From Mesaphorura yosii (lineage: Eukaryota; Arthropoda; Collembola; Poduromorpha; Tullbergiidae), in contig WIXG01000124.1 of assembly GCA_009869945.1 (NCBI GenBank), positions 124,001 through 188,000 of the forward strand: a stretch of 64,000 nucleotides of DNA. The letters are read 5' to 3'. The notes below the pieces were generated by a model. The model worked only from the letters and a program-made list of their open reading frames with translations. It was not told where the DNA came from and searched no databases. Of this stretch, positions 53,190 to 64,000 are shown one piece after another. Position numbers and translations under genes: made by a program. How positions within the stretch are numbered: position 1 is the stretch's first letter; each line of letters starts with the position of its first letter.

Positions 53190-56100
53190 ATGCTCACGTA
53201 CAAGCATTTGCTACCGCAAGGCCTCATCGGACGACATCATTTGTCCAGTGTTGAAAGCGTGAATGTGGAGAATGAAGAAGATTCCGAACGTCCGAGTATC
53301 AGTGAGCAAGCTGAGTATGGAAGCAGTGTCTCGAGAGCTACTGTATTCGATGTCAGTGGGCAGGGATCACGATCAGGCTATGACCCGCTCAAGTCAATTA
53401 CCCAGCGCAAAAGCCAAAACTACCCATCCTCAAGAATTGAAGGAGCGTCAACCCAGGCCGCACCACTGACCGAAGTTCCTTTAATGCACGAGTTCGAAGG
53501 TGAGGGCCAGGAACCTCTTGCCTCAAGCGTCTCAGGTGGCGCCTCGCATTTCACCAGCGTCACAACAATGACGGAGAGAAGTGTTCACTATGCAACAAGA
53601 GCTGTTATCGAGGAAAGTCGTCTCATGTCCAAGAAGAAAGCTCTTGGAGTCGACTCGCGTCAATTTCCACTCCGATCTCAATCAAGCGGATTTTCCCGCT
53701 CCTTATTTAGTCAGAGTCCAAGCGTAGGACAGTTTGGGGGATTGAACATGGGCTACTCGCCACTGGTTAGTATTGTAACTACATTTGTGTACTAATTTCA
53801 GATATCAATCTCTTGATTTCTTACCAGAAATTGCAACGAGTGTATGGAAGGAATGGCAAAGTCGCAATCCTGAACTTTGTGGGAGTTCACTTCAGCCACA
53901 TTGCGTACACCGCCTCAAACGTGGTCGTGGAATTTGATTTCTTCAATAATCAGCAGCGAATGCTTCAAGGCCATGTAAGTTATAATTTGATTATGCATTG
54001 TCTATTGGCTTGTTAATGTGATTAGTTAAGTATTTCATGTATTTCTCTACTATTCAGAAAAATAAAATTACATGTTTGGCACGCAACGTACAGAACACGC
54101 ATTTTGCGTCCGGAGATTTCGGATCCGGCGCCGCCATCATAGTTTGGGATTCCAGCACGAGGTAGCTCTTTGCAATCTTTGCTGCAATTCTTGGCATCGT
54201 GCCATTAGAGAATCAAGGAACTTGTCAAGTTGGCAATGTTTCGTCTGTCCTCTTTTAGGTATCCGATCCGTAGTTTTAGTCTTCCCGTCTCGCAAAGTGA
54301 CGGTGACTTCGGTGTAACTGCGCTAGCATTTGTGGGGGAAGAGGAGTATATCGGCAGCATAGGAAATGACATGAGATTTTGCGAGACACAAGGTCCCGAA
54401 CAAACAAAAGATCGCCCGAATGAAAAAGGACAAGGCGACGGTGCAAAAAAGGCAGCAAAACCGAAACAGCAAATTTGCATTTGGAGCCTTACTCGTCATG
54501 AAGAACGGCTTGATGAGGAGGAGCAGAATCACCAGCACGAGCCTGCAAAACCGACAGGTTCTTTTCTGCCCATTTATGAGACAATCATAAGCTCTTGATG
54601 TTTGGTTCCTTTCCAGCTGTATTTGCAATTCCAAGAAGGGTGGGACGACAGCGTGAAATTGTGTTTTGCAATGGTCGATCAGAATTTTTTGTAACGACCG
54701 GTGACAAGCACGTCGTGTGCTACACCTGGGAGCAAGAGAAGCGAATTGTGCATCACGTTCCTAAACGTGAATTGAAATATCAGCCTCGTTTTGGCAAATT
54801 CACTCTATCAATATGGACGAATAGCGCAAATTCGTTTATAACTGGAACTGACACCGGTAATTCGTGGCAACTTGTTAAGCTTGAACTTTGTAGAGATAAA
54901 TCTAACCACAGGGTTTGTAATCATCTGGCACACTCCGATTCCTTTGGGTCTTCAGCCACCACCGGACTCAAAACTGAACATCAAGGAGTTCAAAAGAGCG
55001 TACAAAGTCGGTGACTGCGCTTTGACAGCCCTAACATCTCATAAAGAGTGAGTTCGCAGTATCTTCGTCTTTGTGGCATCTCCACCAATATTGTGCTCTT
55101 TTTCTGCAGATGGTACATTATTGGAGACGAGCAAGGAGTCGTCAAATTCTTTGATTCTAAGTTCAGGATTGTACGATGGACAAAATCGAGTCCGCAATTG
55201 GCGTCGAGACCAATAACATGCATTGCATGCAACCAAACTGACGGGTTGGCAGATTTCAAGAAAGAAATGCGTAAGTTCAAGTTCTACACAGAAATGCCAC
55301 AAGATTCCATATTTAGTATCTCAACTCCCTCTCTGCGAGTAGAAGAAAATTTCGGAAGGAGACAAGATCGAAAACAAATAGTGAAGGACTGGACATACGG
55401 TGGAGAAAAGTACGAACAGGCATCACAGACCACTCTCGAACGGCCACCATTGATCGTACCTGATTTCGTCATTGGTTAGAAATTCAGAGTTCGTGCGGGT
55501 TGACTACAGTTTCTTTCTAAGCACACTGATCTGTTAACAGGGTGCGCAGGAGGTGATGTTCATTATTGCCATTTAGGTGAAGGAAGAGCAGATCAACTCG
55601 TATTCGGCACTCCAGGAGAAATCGTGGCAATGGATACGTGCCCAAACACGTAAGCTATAACTGCCAACATGGGCGTTGATGAGATCCATGGAATGGTAAC
55701 AGGAAGGTATTTCGCAGGACTCATGTCACGATCTCCACTCTGCATGGTGAAATTCACATGTATGACTTCATGACCAACACACTAATTTTCGCTGGTCCCA
55801 TCTTCAAGTCACAAGTGGAAGTAACATGCTTGAAGTTCCACCCAACTGGTTGGTCGTTTCAATCACTTTGACTTAACTTCTTCGCTTCTTAACGTCCATT
55901 TTTGCTGGGTAGGATCATTCGCCCTTTTTGGAATGAGGAGCGGGCAGATTTATTTCCGGAGAGCTTACACCTGGACATCAATGGAGGCCCCGTTGGACAA
56001 CTGCACGGCTTGTATAGAAAAAATCATCTTTTCAAGAAATGGGACACACATGGCTCATTTTGTGAGTCGCGTCGATATCAATGCTTCTTTTAACCTGTCT

Positions 56101-57686
56101 ACTTACCTCGCGCTAATTGTTTTCTATCTCAATAGGACAATACCTTTGCAGTCACTCTGTACCATTACAACGCTCTGCGAAACTCCTGGTCACACTGCGG
56201 AAAGCACAGGTCACACTACCTCTCAATTGTGGATCTGGCGTTCTTCTACGACGAAGTTAACAACATGGAGAGGCTGTTCTCACTTGGAGAAGACAAATAC
56301 GTGGTCGAGTATGACATTGACGTTATGTAAGCTAATGGCCAATGGCTGACGACACGAAGTTATGACACGTTCCAACTAAATACCCTGCGCTTTCACATTT
56401 TTAAGCTCACAAGCGAAAGGACTGCGAATACTTGAACGCTATGCAGTTGACATGCAGTTTGTGCCAACGGCGATGAACATGGAAGCACCTTGGCGAGACC
56501 ACAAGCCGATTTTAATGATCGCCAATAATGGGGTACTGTAAGAGTTGGTTTAACATGAATGGGTAGTATCGGGCTTTGATTTTACGTTTTGCAGAACAAG
56601 ATAAAGTTCTTCGATCAGGATCAAAAGGAAATGAAAAAATATTGTCAGGGGCCAACCTATGGAACCCCAGTGGACCGGATAATTGTAAGAAACAGTTTCT
56701 AATGCCGGTGTAAAGAGCCCATTCTTAATGGCTGGTCATTGATTGGTTTTAAAGCATCTCAATAAACCATATTTGGAACATCAAGATGTTGGATTCTTGC
56801 TAATGACGCTTGGTGACAAAATTGGGCTAGTGAAGACGCCAGTGGATGGCAACGCATTTAAATACATGGCCGTCTTGTGCCATCCTAATGGGGTACGTAC
56901 ACACAGCTCAATTCTCTTTGGCGTAGTGCTTAGTCGGGTAAATATTTCTCCTCACAGATTAAAAATCTGTCCATTGGCTGCCACGGGAAAGAGGTCTTCA
57001 CTAATGGAGTTCAAGATAACTGCCTGTTTTGCTGGGAGCCCAATTTCGCGTAAATTCATCTCTGTTTATTGGACCAGCTCAAAGTATACAGTATTATTGT
57101 ATACGCATCTTTCTGGAATTCTTCCAGAGCTGTCGAGACTTCTCTTCTGTTGGGCGGTCCTGGTATTGCACCGTACCTGGAAATTTTGGATGCTGGTTTG
57201 CCACCGGGTCAAAGCATTGTGGAAGAAGCTGAAAACGTCTTTTATCATTTATTAATTCGACGTTCAAAAAACCAGCAAGACATGCTAAGTCAGAAGCTGG
57301 AGATTCCAATAATTGACATGCCTTTGGTCCTGCGCACATGCGGAACCTTTCTTACCGAATATCAGGTAAGGGTTCCAACCTCGATTGCGTGCATCCATAA
57401 AATCTGCCAACTTTAAAATACTATCACTAACCCATACTCATAGTATCAAATGATGATAGCAGAAGCACGCGTCGCTGGCAAAATGAGGGATGGCGAAGTA
57501 CCAAAAATGATTTCGTTCGAGGATTTTGTCAAGTTTTTCGTGAACTACCGGGAGTTCCCACCTGCCACCGGAATAGATTGTGATCAGCCTGAGGATTGTG
57601 CCGAAGAATCCAAATCCGTCGTTGAAGAAAGACTAGATTTCGCCTTTTGGCCAACTGGAACAGCCAACGAGCCGGTCATAGATTAA
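53190..57686 (+). CDS. CFAP251: Cilia- and flagella-associated protein 251 (WDR66)
   Basis: CFAP251 is a WD40 protein of the calmodulin/spoke-associated complex at the base of radial spoke 3, needed for motile cilia and sperm flagella. Seventeen exons join in frame and give 1129 residues (human about 1149). They start at 53190, 53828, 54058, 54259, 54617, 54912, 55110, 55541, 55703, 55913, 56136, 56406, 56595, 56755, 56958, 57128 and 57444. Family blocks include QRMLQGHKNKITCL, GSGAAIIVWDSSTR, GDEQGVVKFFD, HYLSIVDLAFFYDEV, FSLGEDKYVVEYD, QGPTYGTPVDRII, KIGLVKTPVDGN, VLCHPNG and the C-terminal FEDFVKFFVNYREFPP. The first 190 residues are Ser-rich and not Glu-rich as in mammals. The protein ends about 60 residues after the first EF-hand-like segment, so the second EF-hand part known in human is missing. 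The donor of exon 4 (CAG|GTTCTT) is weak. Introns are mostly 50-100 bp. Arthropod retention implies flagellate sperm. Confidence 0.93.
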
Positions 57687-57918
57687 ATCATGGAGGCGAT
57701 TGTGCCATGTGACACTCTAGAAAGGTGAATTTTTACCTTCATTCAGAATTCATACATTCTTTTCCTTCAATGTTATTCACATCATCGCTCTGCCTTTGCA
57801 AGTCATCCTGTCTATTCGCTGAAACTCATTTACATTTGGCAACGAACTCTGTAACTCTTTCACATGTCGTGTCGTAAATCGTAACGAGCTGGAACGCTTT
57901 TTGACACTTTAATGGGAA

Positions 57919-57924
57919 AATAAA
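57919..57924 (+). terminator. Polyadenylation signal of CFAP251
   Basis: AATAAA lies 233 bp after the stop codon, the first good hexamer downstream. Confidence 0.45.
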
Positions 57925-58479
57925 ACGATTGAAGTCGTGACAATGAAGCCACTGTTAACTGTCTGCAAAGACAGGACGGTTTGGCCTTCAAGGCAATTAG
58001 GATGCTTGCTCAGCACTGACTACACTTCGGCCTGGCTTTAAGTTTAACCTTAACATTGTTGAGTCTTAAATCAATTCTCTGCGTTTGAATTTGCACGTGT
58101 TATATGTAGTGGGTTAATGAATTTAAACGAAAGACATGTGCCGTGTTGACGTTGTCGAGTTGAGAAAGACTTCCCATTTGCCGAATGCATAACGATGACA
58201 TGGTTTTTGACACGTATGAGGTCACAGTTTGATTTTACTCTACCCTGGGTTGACTGCATGCAGACAGAAACACAACCGCAATTCACTCATTGCTCATGGC
58301 TCATTGCATCCTGCATCCTGTTTAAGATTTTGTGAACAATAATCTTCATAGTACTTTTCCCGTACCTTGTCATCACGTCAATAGTCGTCAAATACTTATT
58401 ATTATGTTTTCTGCTTTAGAATATAGGCCAACGCGCAGTATTTCTCTTGAATTCGTCATGCTTCATTGAGAGCCTGTGG

Positions 58480-58755
58480 CCTGTGCCGAGCCGAAGAATC
58501 AAAAACCGTGAATCGTGCACGTGTGCCATGCGAATTCTTGCTTTCATGAAGAAGATCCTGCCCCTCAACCGAGTCTTACAAGTTTCGTGCGAATTCATGA
58601 AATTAAATTTTAAAAAAACTAGCAACTCTTCGGCCAACTGGAGCAACGCGCCAGCCGTAGATTAAATTCATGACCGTGATTGCATCATCGGAGCCCTAGA
58701 AAACTAGAAAAGTGAATTGAAGTTTAGTCAGAATTTATGCATTCATATTATGCCA
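58480..58755 (+). pseudogene. Decayed partial copy of the last CFAP251 exon and 3' UTR
   Basis: The stretch from 58632 resembles 57649-57770, the end of CFAP251. Both share GGCCAACTGGA, then AGATTAAAT with the stop codon, then CTAGAAA, GTGAATT, GTCAGAATT/TTCAGAATT and CATTC in the same order with small gaps. Upstream, GCCGAAGAATCAAA at 58490 matches GCCGAAGAATCCAAA at 57600. The translated ends NAPAVD and NEPVID match in frame. About 80 bp of unrelated sequence lies between the two matching parts. It carries no complete domain and looks like a dead fragment of an old tandem duplication about 1 kb apart. Confidence 0.6.
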
Positions 58756-61305
58756 TGATTTCGTAAGAAGAACATAAGACGCCAGAGTTTATTTTTAATA
58801 ATTTGAGTGAAACTATTCTGGAGTGAAAATTCAAGGAGCACTCAATAAGTGCGAAACTAAATGTCTTGTCTTGTTTACAATATAGTGTTGGGCCGAGGAT
58901 GATATTTTGCAGATTTTGAATAAGTAAGCATATTAAGCAGGCAACCTTATTAGCAGAGCTAAAACTACACGGCGAAAATGACTACCGCACAGAGAACAGA
59001 TTCTGTAGTTTGCAAGAAAATGTATTCTTTTAAAACATGTACGAAGGAAGATAGTACAATACGAATATATATCTTAAAATAATCACGCGAATCACGCTAC
59101 ACGCCTTCTCTTCTCGTTGCTGAGAAGGGACATTTTGCATTGCATATTAACATCCGACTTGAATTCGAATTCATCGTTCGAACTCATCTTGTGATTACAT
59201 TTGGCTTGGCATTCTCAATTCACAAGTTGAAATAATTCTGCGTGTCAGTTCAGTTCTCACCATGCAGTTCAACGGTGATCATGAAGTAAAATCTTTTACT
59301 TCACCCTCGGCACGGCACATAACGCAGATAGTATTGTGTTAAAAGGCAGTTTATTCCAAGAATAATGTAACGATTATAATTTCAAATGCAAATGCCGTGA
59401 GCAGCCTGCAAATCTGTGCAATGCAATTCAGAGAATGCCGACTCAGGGTTCACTGTTCGTGGTTCGTGTGAACTGAAGCTACGGAACTTATGAAGCTTCA
59501 AAATTCAAGTGCAACTTTTTTAACGTTAGGCCATTTTAGGCCTTGAGGACCCAAAGACAAGATTTTCTTAAAACAGAACTTATCACTTCCAAAATTCCAC
59601 TCTGTCATCGCCGTTCTATTATTAGCCTTCTATGTGAGATATAAATTAACACGTGCAGCTGCGGCTCGTATTTGTGCTCGTGCGTCTGGTTCTTCAACAA
59701 ACACTCCGCTCATTTTTTACAATATGAATCACAGTAGCAGGACAAGGAAATACTTGCTTATCATTGTGCATCTGTGTGTCATAATATTAGCTGGTCAATT
59801 CGACAAATGCCAATTGTAGCGGGCAACCTTAATGAAAATTGTATACAAGACACTTCATTTTTTTTTGTACCAGCTTGCCAGCTTCAGATTTCTTGTGTTA
59901 ACACAGGCTAAAAGGGTGATGGTTGACAAAAGGTCAGTTAAATCTCAGTTAGCAGTTAGCACTCGCATGTGCAATTATATCCATGTACCTCCCTCCACAA
60001 AGATGAACACCACGAGTTGGTGTTGGCGAATATGCAACGCAACGCGATGGACATTGGAGGGAAGAACCTGTTTGACAAGATTTGAGACCTGCCATTACGA
60101 TTACGCTAACTGTTCGTAGCTCGTGAGCTCGTGCGTAATCTCGTCTTGTCCATTTTGGCAATCTTGTTTTCCCACACTGAAAATAAAGATTAATGTTACA
60201 AAATTTATGTTGTGGACGTCAGAGAGGATTCGCAAGACAAAGAAGCGTGCGCAGTGCCAGTGAGAGTAATTGCCAATTGCCATCCATTGAAAATGGTCCA
60301 TTTGCGATTGAATTGGGTTCTTTAAGTTCTTTTGTAATTAACACGTAAACAATTGTGTGTATTTGCTCTTGCGTAGGCGTATTACGAAAGTGAAGTGCAC
60401 TTCTCAGTACAGTGTTTACATTTTTCTGGCATTTCTGTTTACGTGATGATGGAAATCCTCCAGAGCTCTTGAACCCTACATCTTGACTTGGGCTCTACCG
60501 CCGTGACTAAACCAATGCCAAGTAAGTCTTTAGCGTATAAGTGACAAATCTGACAGATGACAACATATTAATTAGCATCAGTCTTAATTAACGTGCGATA
60601 CTTCAAGTTGCTTCATGAAATGACATGAAATTATGAGTCAAGAAACACGTCCAGTGTCAAAAGATTATGAGAACCAGTGCTTTGATACTGATAAAATGAG
60701 AAGTGCTGGAAATACTTAAAGCACGGCCCAGCTACTAACCACAATATTTGGGTTTTCAGAGGGATTTTATTGTTGTGAAGTTGTAATGTGGGAAAATATC
60801 GTAGTTGCGAAAAATGCAAAAGAAGAACCTTGAAATTCAACCATGCAAAAACTTTGCACTCAACGACTCAACTCAGCTTTGATCAGCGTGATCATACGCT
60901 TGGCTAAAAGGAACCGATGGACCGTGGGCCGTTCAGGCACGAAGATCTTGTGCGCATTTAAGGATTTATGTGACATACGAGTCGCGAAATTATTTCACTC
61001 AGACCTCAAAACGACAACGAATAAAATGTCAAGTTCATTAAGATTCGTTTAGGCATGCACTTCACAATTCAAACAAAATGACAATGAATGGCTGTTTATG
61101 GCTGTTTTTTTTCTACGTTGGTTTTGGGATTTTGCACGCAGATTACCTTTAATTCCTTAATTAACGCGTGAGAAAGTGAGTTATCAAGAAAGGGACAACG
61201 CATGAATGCATTGTTGAGAGTTGATAATGACGTGTTTACCTTCTACTTATTTCTCAGGTGCCCTCCTACTGAATTCTTGCGCGTAACCCTCAACCCGACG
61301 AAATA
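58756..61305. other. Spacer before the ankyrin gene
   Basis: No gene is supported. A splice-acceptor-like tract (TTATTTCTCAG) ends at 61258, 47 bp before the ATG at 61306, so an untranslated first exon of the ankyrin gene may lie in this stretch. Confidence 0.45.
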
Positions 61306-64000
61306 ATGAAGCCCAAATCTACTTTTGTTTCTGCTGCGAACGCGAACGGATCAACGCCGTCAACGTCGGCGGCAACGACGGGCTCAAAGGAGAAGCTCCG
61401 TCCCACTTTATCCGAACCTGAACCGTACTCAAGTGCAACGGGCGACTATAAATTTAAGCGGACCAATAGCGAAATACGAAGCAGCTCTGAAGACGCAGAC
61501 GGCGGGTCGACGGTGCCTACAACAAGTGCCAGTGCCAGTGCCGGTTCGAATACTCGTGGTGAAAGACGTGCCAGGTGGATCCGAAACAAAATCGGGTTTC
61601 CAAGTATATACAGTGGAAGTAGTTCAAATGCAAACGCCAACACAATGAAAGATAAAAACGATTCGGGATACTTTCCGCAAGAGCAAGAAGACTTTGAATC
61701 GTCTCCGGCGTCTGAAGATCACGCACACGCGCCGACGAGAACACAAGTTCATTACGCAGATGAATCTCCTGGTTCGCCAGCCAGACTCCGACGACACAGC
61801 AAACATGACCCAGTAACACTCAAGTAAGTTACGATCTGTCACGATAAGAAATGTCAAACATGATCAGAGTTGTAATGTAATCGGCACAAGAACATATGTT
61901 CTCTACACATGCTTCTTTTCCTGCAGAGAGACTCTGCTTTGACACAAGCATGTCAACGTGTTGCATTCTTGGCTAAGCTCGGGCTTAGAAGCGTTTAATT
62001 AATTTCGATTGGATACGGGCATCAAATTAAGATTGGGATTCAATTCTGAAGATGTCGTTGAGTAATGTGCATGCTAAATTTCAATTGCGTAGGAACCGAT
62101 GGAAGCAGCGAACTGCCACGTATGCTAAAGGAACTTTGCAGCCAACTTCGACTCCTCTGAGCCGAATCACAGATGAGAGTGAAGCGAGTATTAATGACGA
62201 AGAAAGTCCACGCCAGGAGATGCGACAAGAACAGAAAATACGTGCACAAGACGTCTACGCCTCACCGGCTTCAAGAAGTCATGTTTTCCAAAAGGAGCCG
62301 ACTCTCACCAGACAAAATGGCATCCGATACTCGCTTCGCAATCGACGCAGTCACAGTCCAAGTCCACAATGCAGTATTTCAAGCGAGAGTGAAGTTAGCC
62401 AGGTAATTACCACTCTATGTAAAAGCTATTGCTATTCATTGCTTTGCGGGCGTTGGGATTCATTTCAAGAATTTTTATTACAATCTATTGCTTTGAGTAA
62501 ACTGTTTTTAAATGGTATAATTACGGTATAAATCAATGCACTAATTTCCCTGCGACGCGATTTATTTCTATTCCTGAATGTGCTTTTGGTGTTGTAATAA
62601 CGATTTGAGCCTAAGCGGGCTTTAAAAAGGACTGTACTGAATACTGAAAGAATTCGGTAAGCGAGAGGCTGCGTAATAATTTCATTTCTTGCGAATTTCG
62701 CGAATCACGAACGATCTTTATAATTTCACATTTCGCATTTTGGCAATTACACATAAATTGAAATTGAGCGAATGAGTAAGAGGAATAGTTTGCTGTGCAC
62801 TTCCTTCCCCGCACTACTGTGCGATTAAAGTAGCTTAGAATTGTCAGGTACAGCGCAGTTCTCAATCCAAGATTATGTAATTAAAGAGCATCTTTCACCA
62901 ATTACAACTTGTAATTGGCAACTGGAAATGCGAATAGAGCATGTTTAATGTTAGCTGTGATCGATGTTGTATTTTTCTTTTAATTTTGCAGAAGGAACTG
63001 TTGCGTGGTACGCATAAAAAATCCAACCTGAGCCTTTATCATTGTGATGATCATGATGTAATTAACCATTTTTATCTTATTACCATTTCTTTGCCTTGCC
63101 GCTATCCTCCTCATCTTCGCAGAAATGCTTTTAGTTAACAATTGGCCCATTAGTGTGTTAATTTGTAGTATGTCAATTGTTTAGCTTCTCTTCTCGCTTT
63201 TCATTGTTCTACTCGGGCTGTACCTGATCTTGAGCCTTCTATCAACCTCGCTTTTTACGACAGTACTCCATTGTCACTGCCACGGTTCTGTCGTGCTGTA
63301 CAGATTCCTAAATTTATCTTGTCGGCCCGAGCAGGGTGGCGACTGTGAAAATACTAATGATCGGTCAGCGATGCTGAGTACACCAGAAGTCCATGACTCA
63401 TCAGAAAGACGCAAGCAGTCCGTATTTTTTGCTTCATATGGTGTGTGGAGTGAGGAAAGTGTGCAGAAAAGCTTTCGTGACCTGAGCCCTGACGTGACAA
63501 GTATCCTGGAGGCGGCTTGGTCGGGTCAAGTTACTGCTCTGGAGGAGCTGCTGGAGAATCCAGAGTACGTGAAGAACATCGAGTGTCGAGATGGGAAAGG
63601 AAGGTGAGGTCATGCGAATTTTCAAACCCTGATTGAAAGAAATATTTTCGTCATGAGTACATTCAACATTTCTCAGGACAGCATTACACCTTGCCGCAGC
63701 GGGCGGCCATGCCGGCGTGATTGAGTTGTTATTGAAGAAAGGTAGATTTTCTAGAATTGTGAATTTCTCTCAGAGAATTGAAGCTCCAGTGGATTTGTTA
63801 TTTTGCTTACGAAAGGAGCGCAAGTGGATCCACTCGATACAATCGAGAAGGCGACACCGTTAATGTGCGCTGCAGCCGCGGGCTCCTTGGCTTCGATCTC
63901 CATTCTCCTGAATTACGGTGCCAACGTAAACTCCGGGTACGACGTTGGGAAAAGTAAGTGCGAACTGGCAATTGCTTACAGGACCTTGTAACATATTTAG
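61306..64000 (+). CDS. Ankyrin-repeat protein, 5' part (runs off the window)
   Basis: Six exons join in phase: 61306-61823, 62093-62402, 62992-63057, 63335-63603, 63677-63741 and 63816-63953. They give about 455 residues before a donor (AAAA|GTAAGT) leads out of the window. The first 300 residues are Ser/Ala/Arg-rich and probably disordered, with basic patches (ERRARWIRNK, RYSLRNRRSHSPSP) and acidic ones. A short conserved-looking lead (SILEAAWSGQVTALEELLE) precedes two clear ankyrin repeats. The first is GRTALHLAAAGGHAGVIELL, about residues 386-410. The second is ATPLMCAAAAGSLASISILL followed by GANVN, about 420-447. Ankyrin repeats bind partner proteins; the partner is unknown. Exon 3 (22 codons) and the acceptor of exon 4 (CGAGCAG) are the least certain parts. 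I do not recognise the subfamily. Confidence 0.75.

Noticed and set aside
1-64000. Mobile elements, tRNA or rRNA genes, known microRNAs and long satellites
   Set aside because: Reading both strands I saw no transposase or reverse-transcriptase motifs, no paired terminal repeats, no convincing A/B-box tRNA pattern and no match to microRNA seeds with hairpins that I remember. A program scan would be more sensitive.

Overview
This is nuclear DNA of an animal, almost certainly an arthropod. The genes are split by many short GT-AG introns, mostly 55-110 bp. Vertebrate-type genes are absent, while the set includes a bsh homeobox gene, a beaten-path (Beat) immunoglobulin gene and a taranis-type SERTA gene. 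Beat proteins in particular are known from arthropods. I cannot fix the order; a hexapod or another pancrustacean fits. I see no transposase, reverse transcriptase, LTR, tRNA, rRNA or CRISPR array.

Layout, left to right. 349-534 (-): terminal exon of an unrecognised gene. 2509-4675 (+): bsh/BSX brain-specific homeobox gene with a TATA/initiator promoter. 7427-9610 (-): complete myo-inositol oxygenase (MIOX). 13115-18063 (-): Beat-family two-Ig neuronal recognition protein, missing its signal-peptide exon. 28395-29030 and 29232-29863 (-): two tandem paralogues for small secreted cysteine-rich proteins of a family I do not recognise, with identical exon architecture and the same TATA box. 34915-35780 (-): complete IMP3, a U3 snoRNP protein, with one GC-AG intron. 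48886-51861 (+): taranis/SERTA-domain transcriptional regulator. 53190-57686 (+): CFAP251/WDR66, a 17-exon axonemal WD40 protein, followed about 1 kb downstream by a decayed copy of its own last exon. 61306 to the window end (+): 5' part of an ankyrin-repeat gene.

The genes do not form one pathway. They are developmental or neural (bsh, Beat, taranis), housekeeping (MIOX, IMP3), ciliary (CFAP251) and probably exported to the extracellular space (the tandem pair). Long non-coding tracts flank the neural genes: 10.2 kb upstream of the Beat exons and 13 kb upstream of taranis. This fits large regulatory domains or undetected distal 5' exons. The best candidate for something undescribed is the tandem secreted pair at 28.4-29.9 kb.

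All exon models were built by eye from splice signals, frame continuity and remembered family sequences. No search or alignment program was run.
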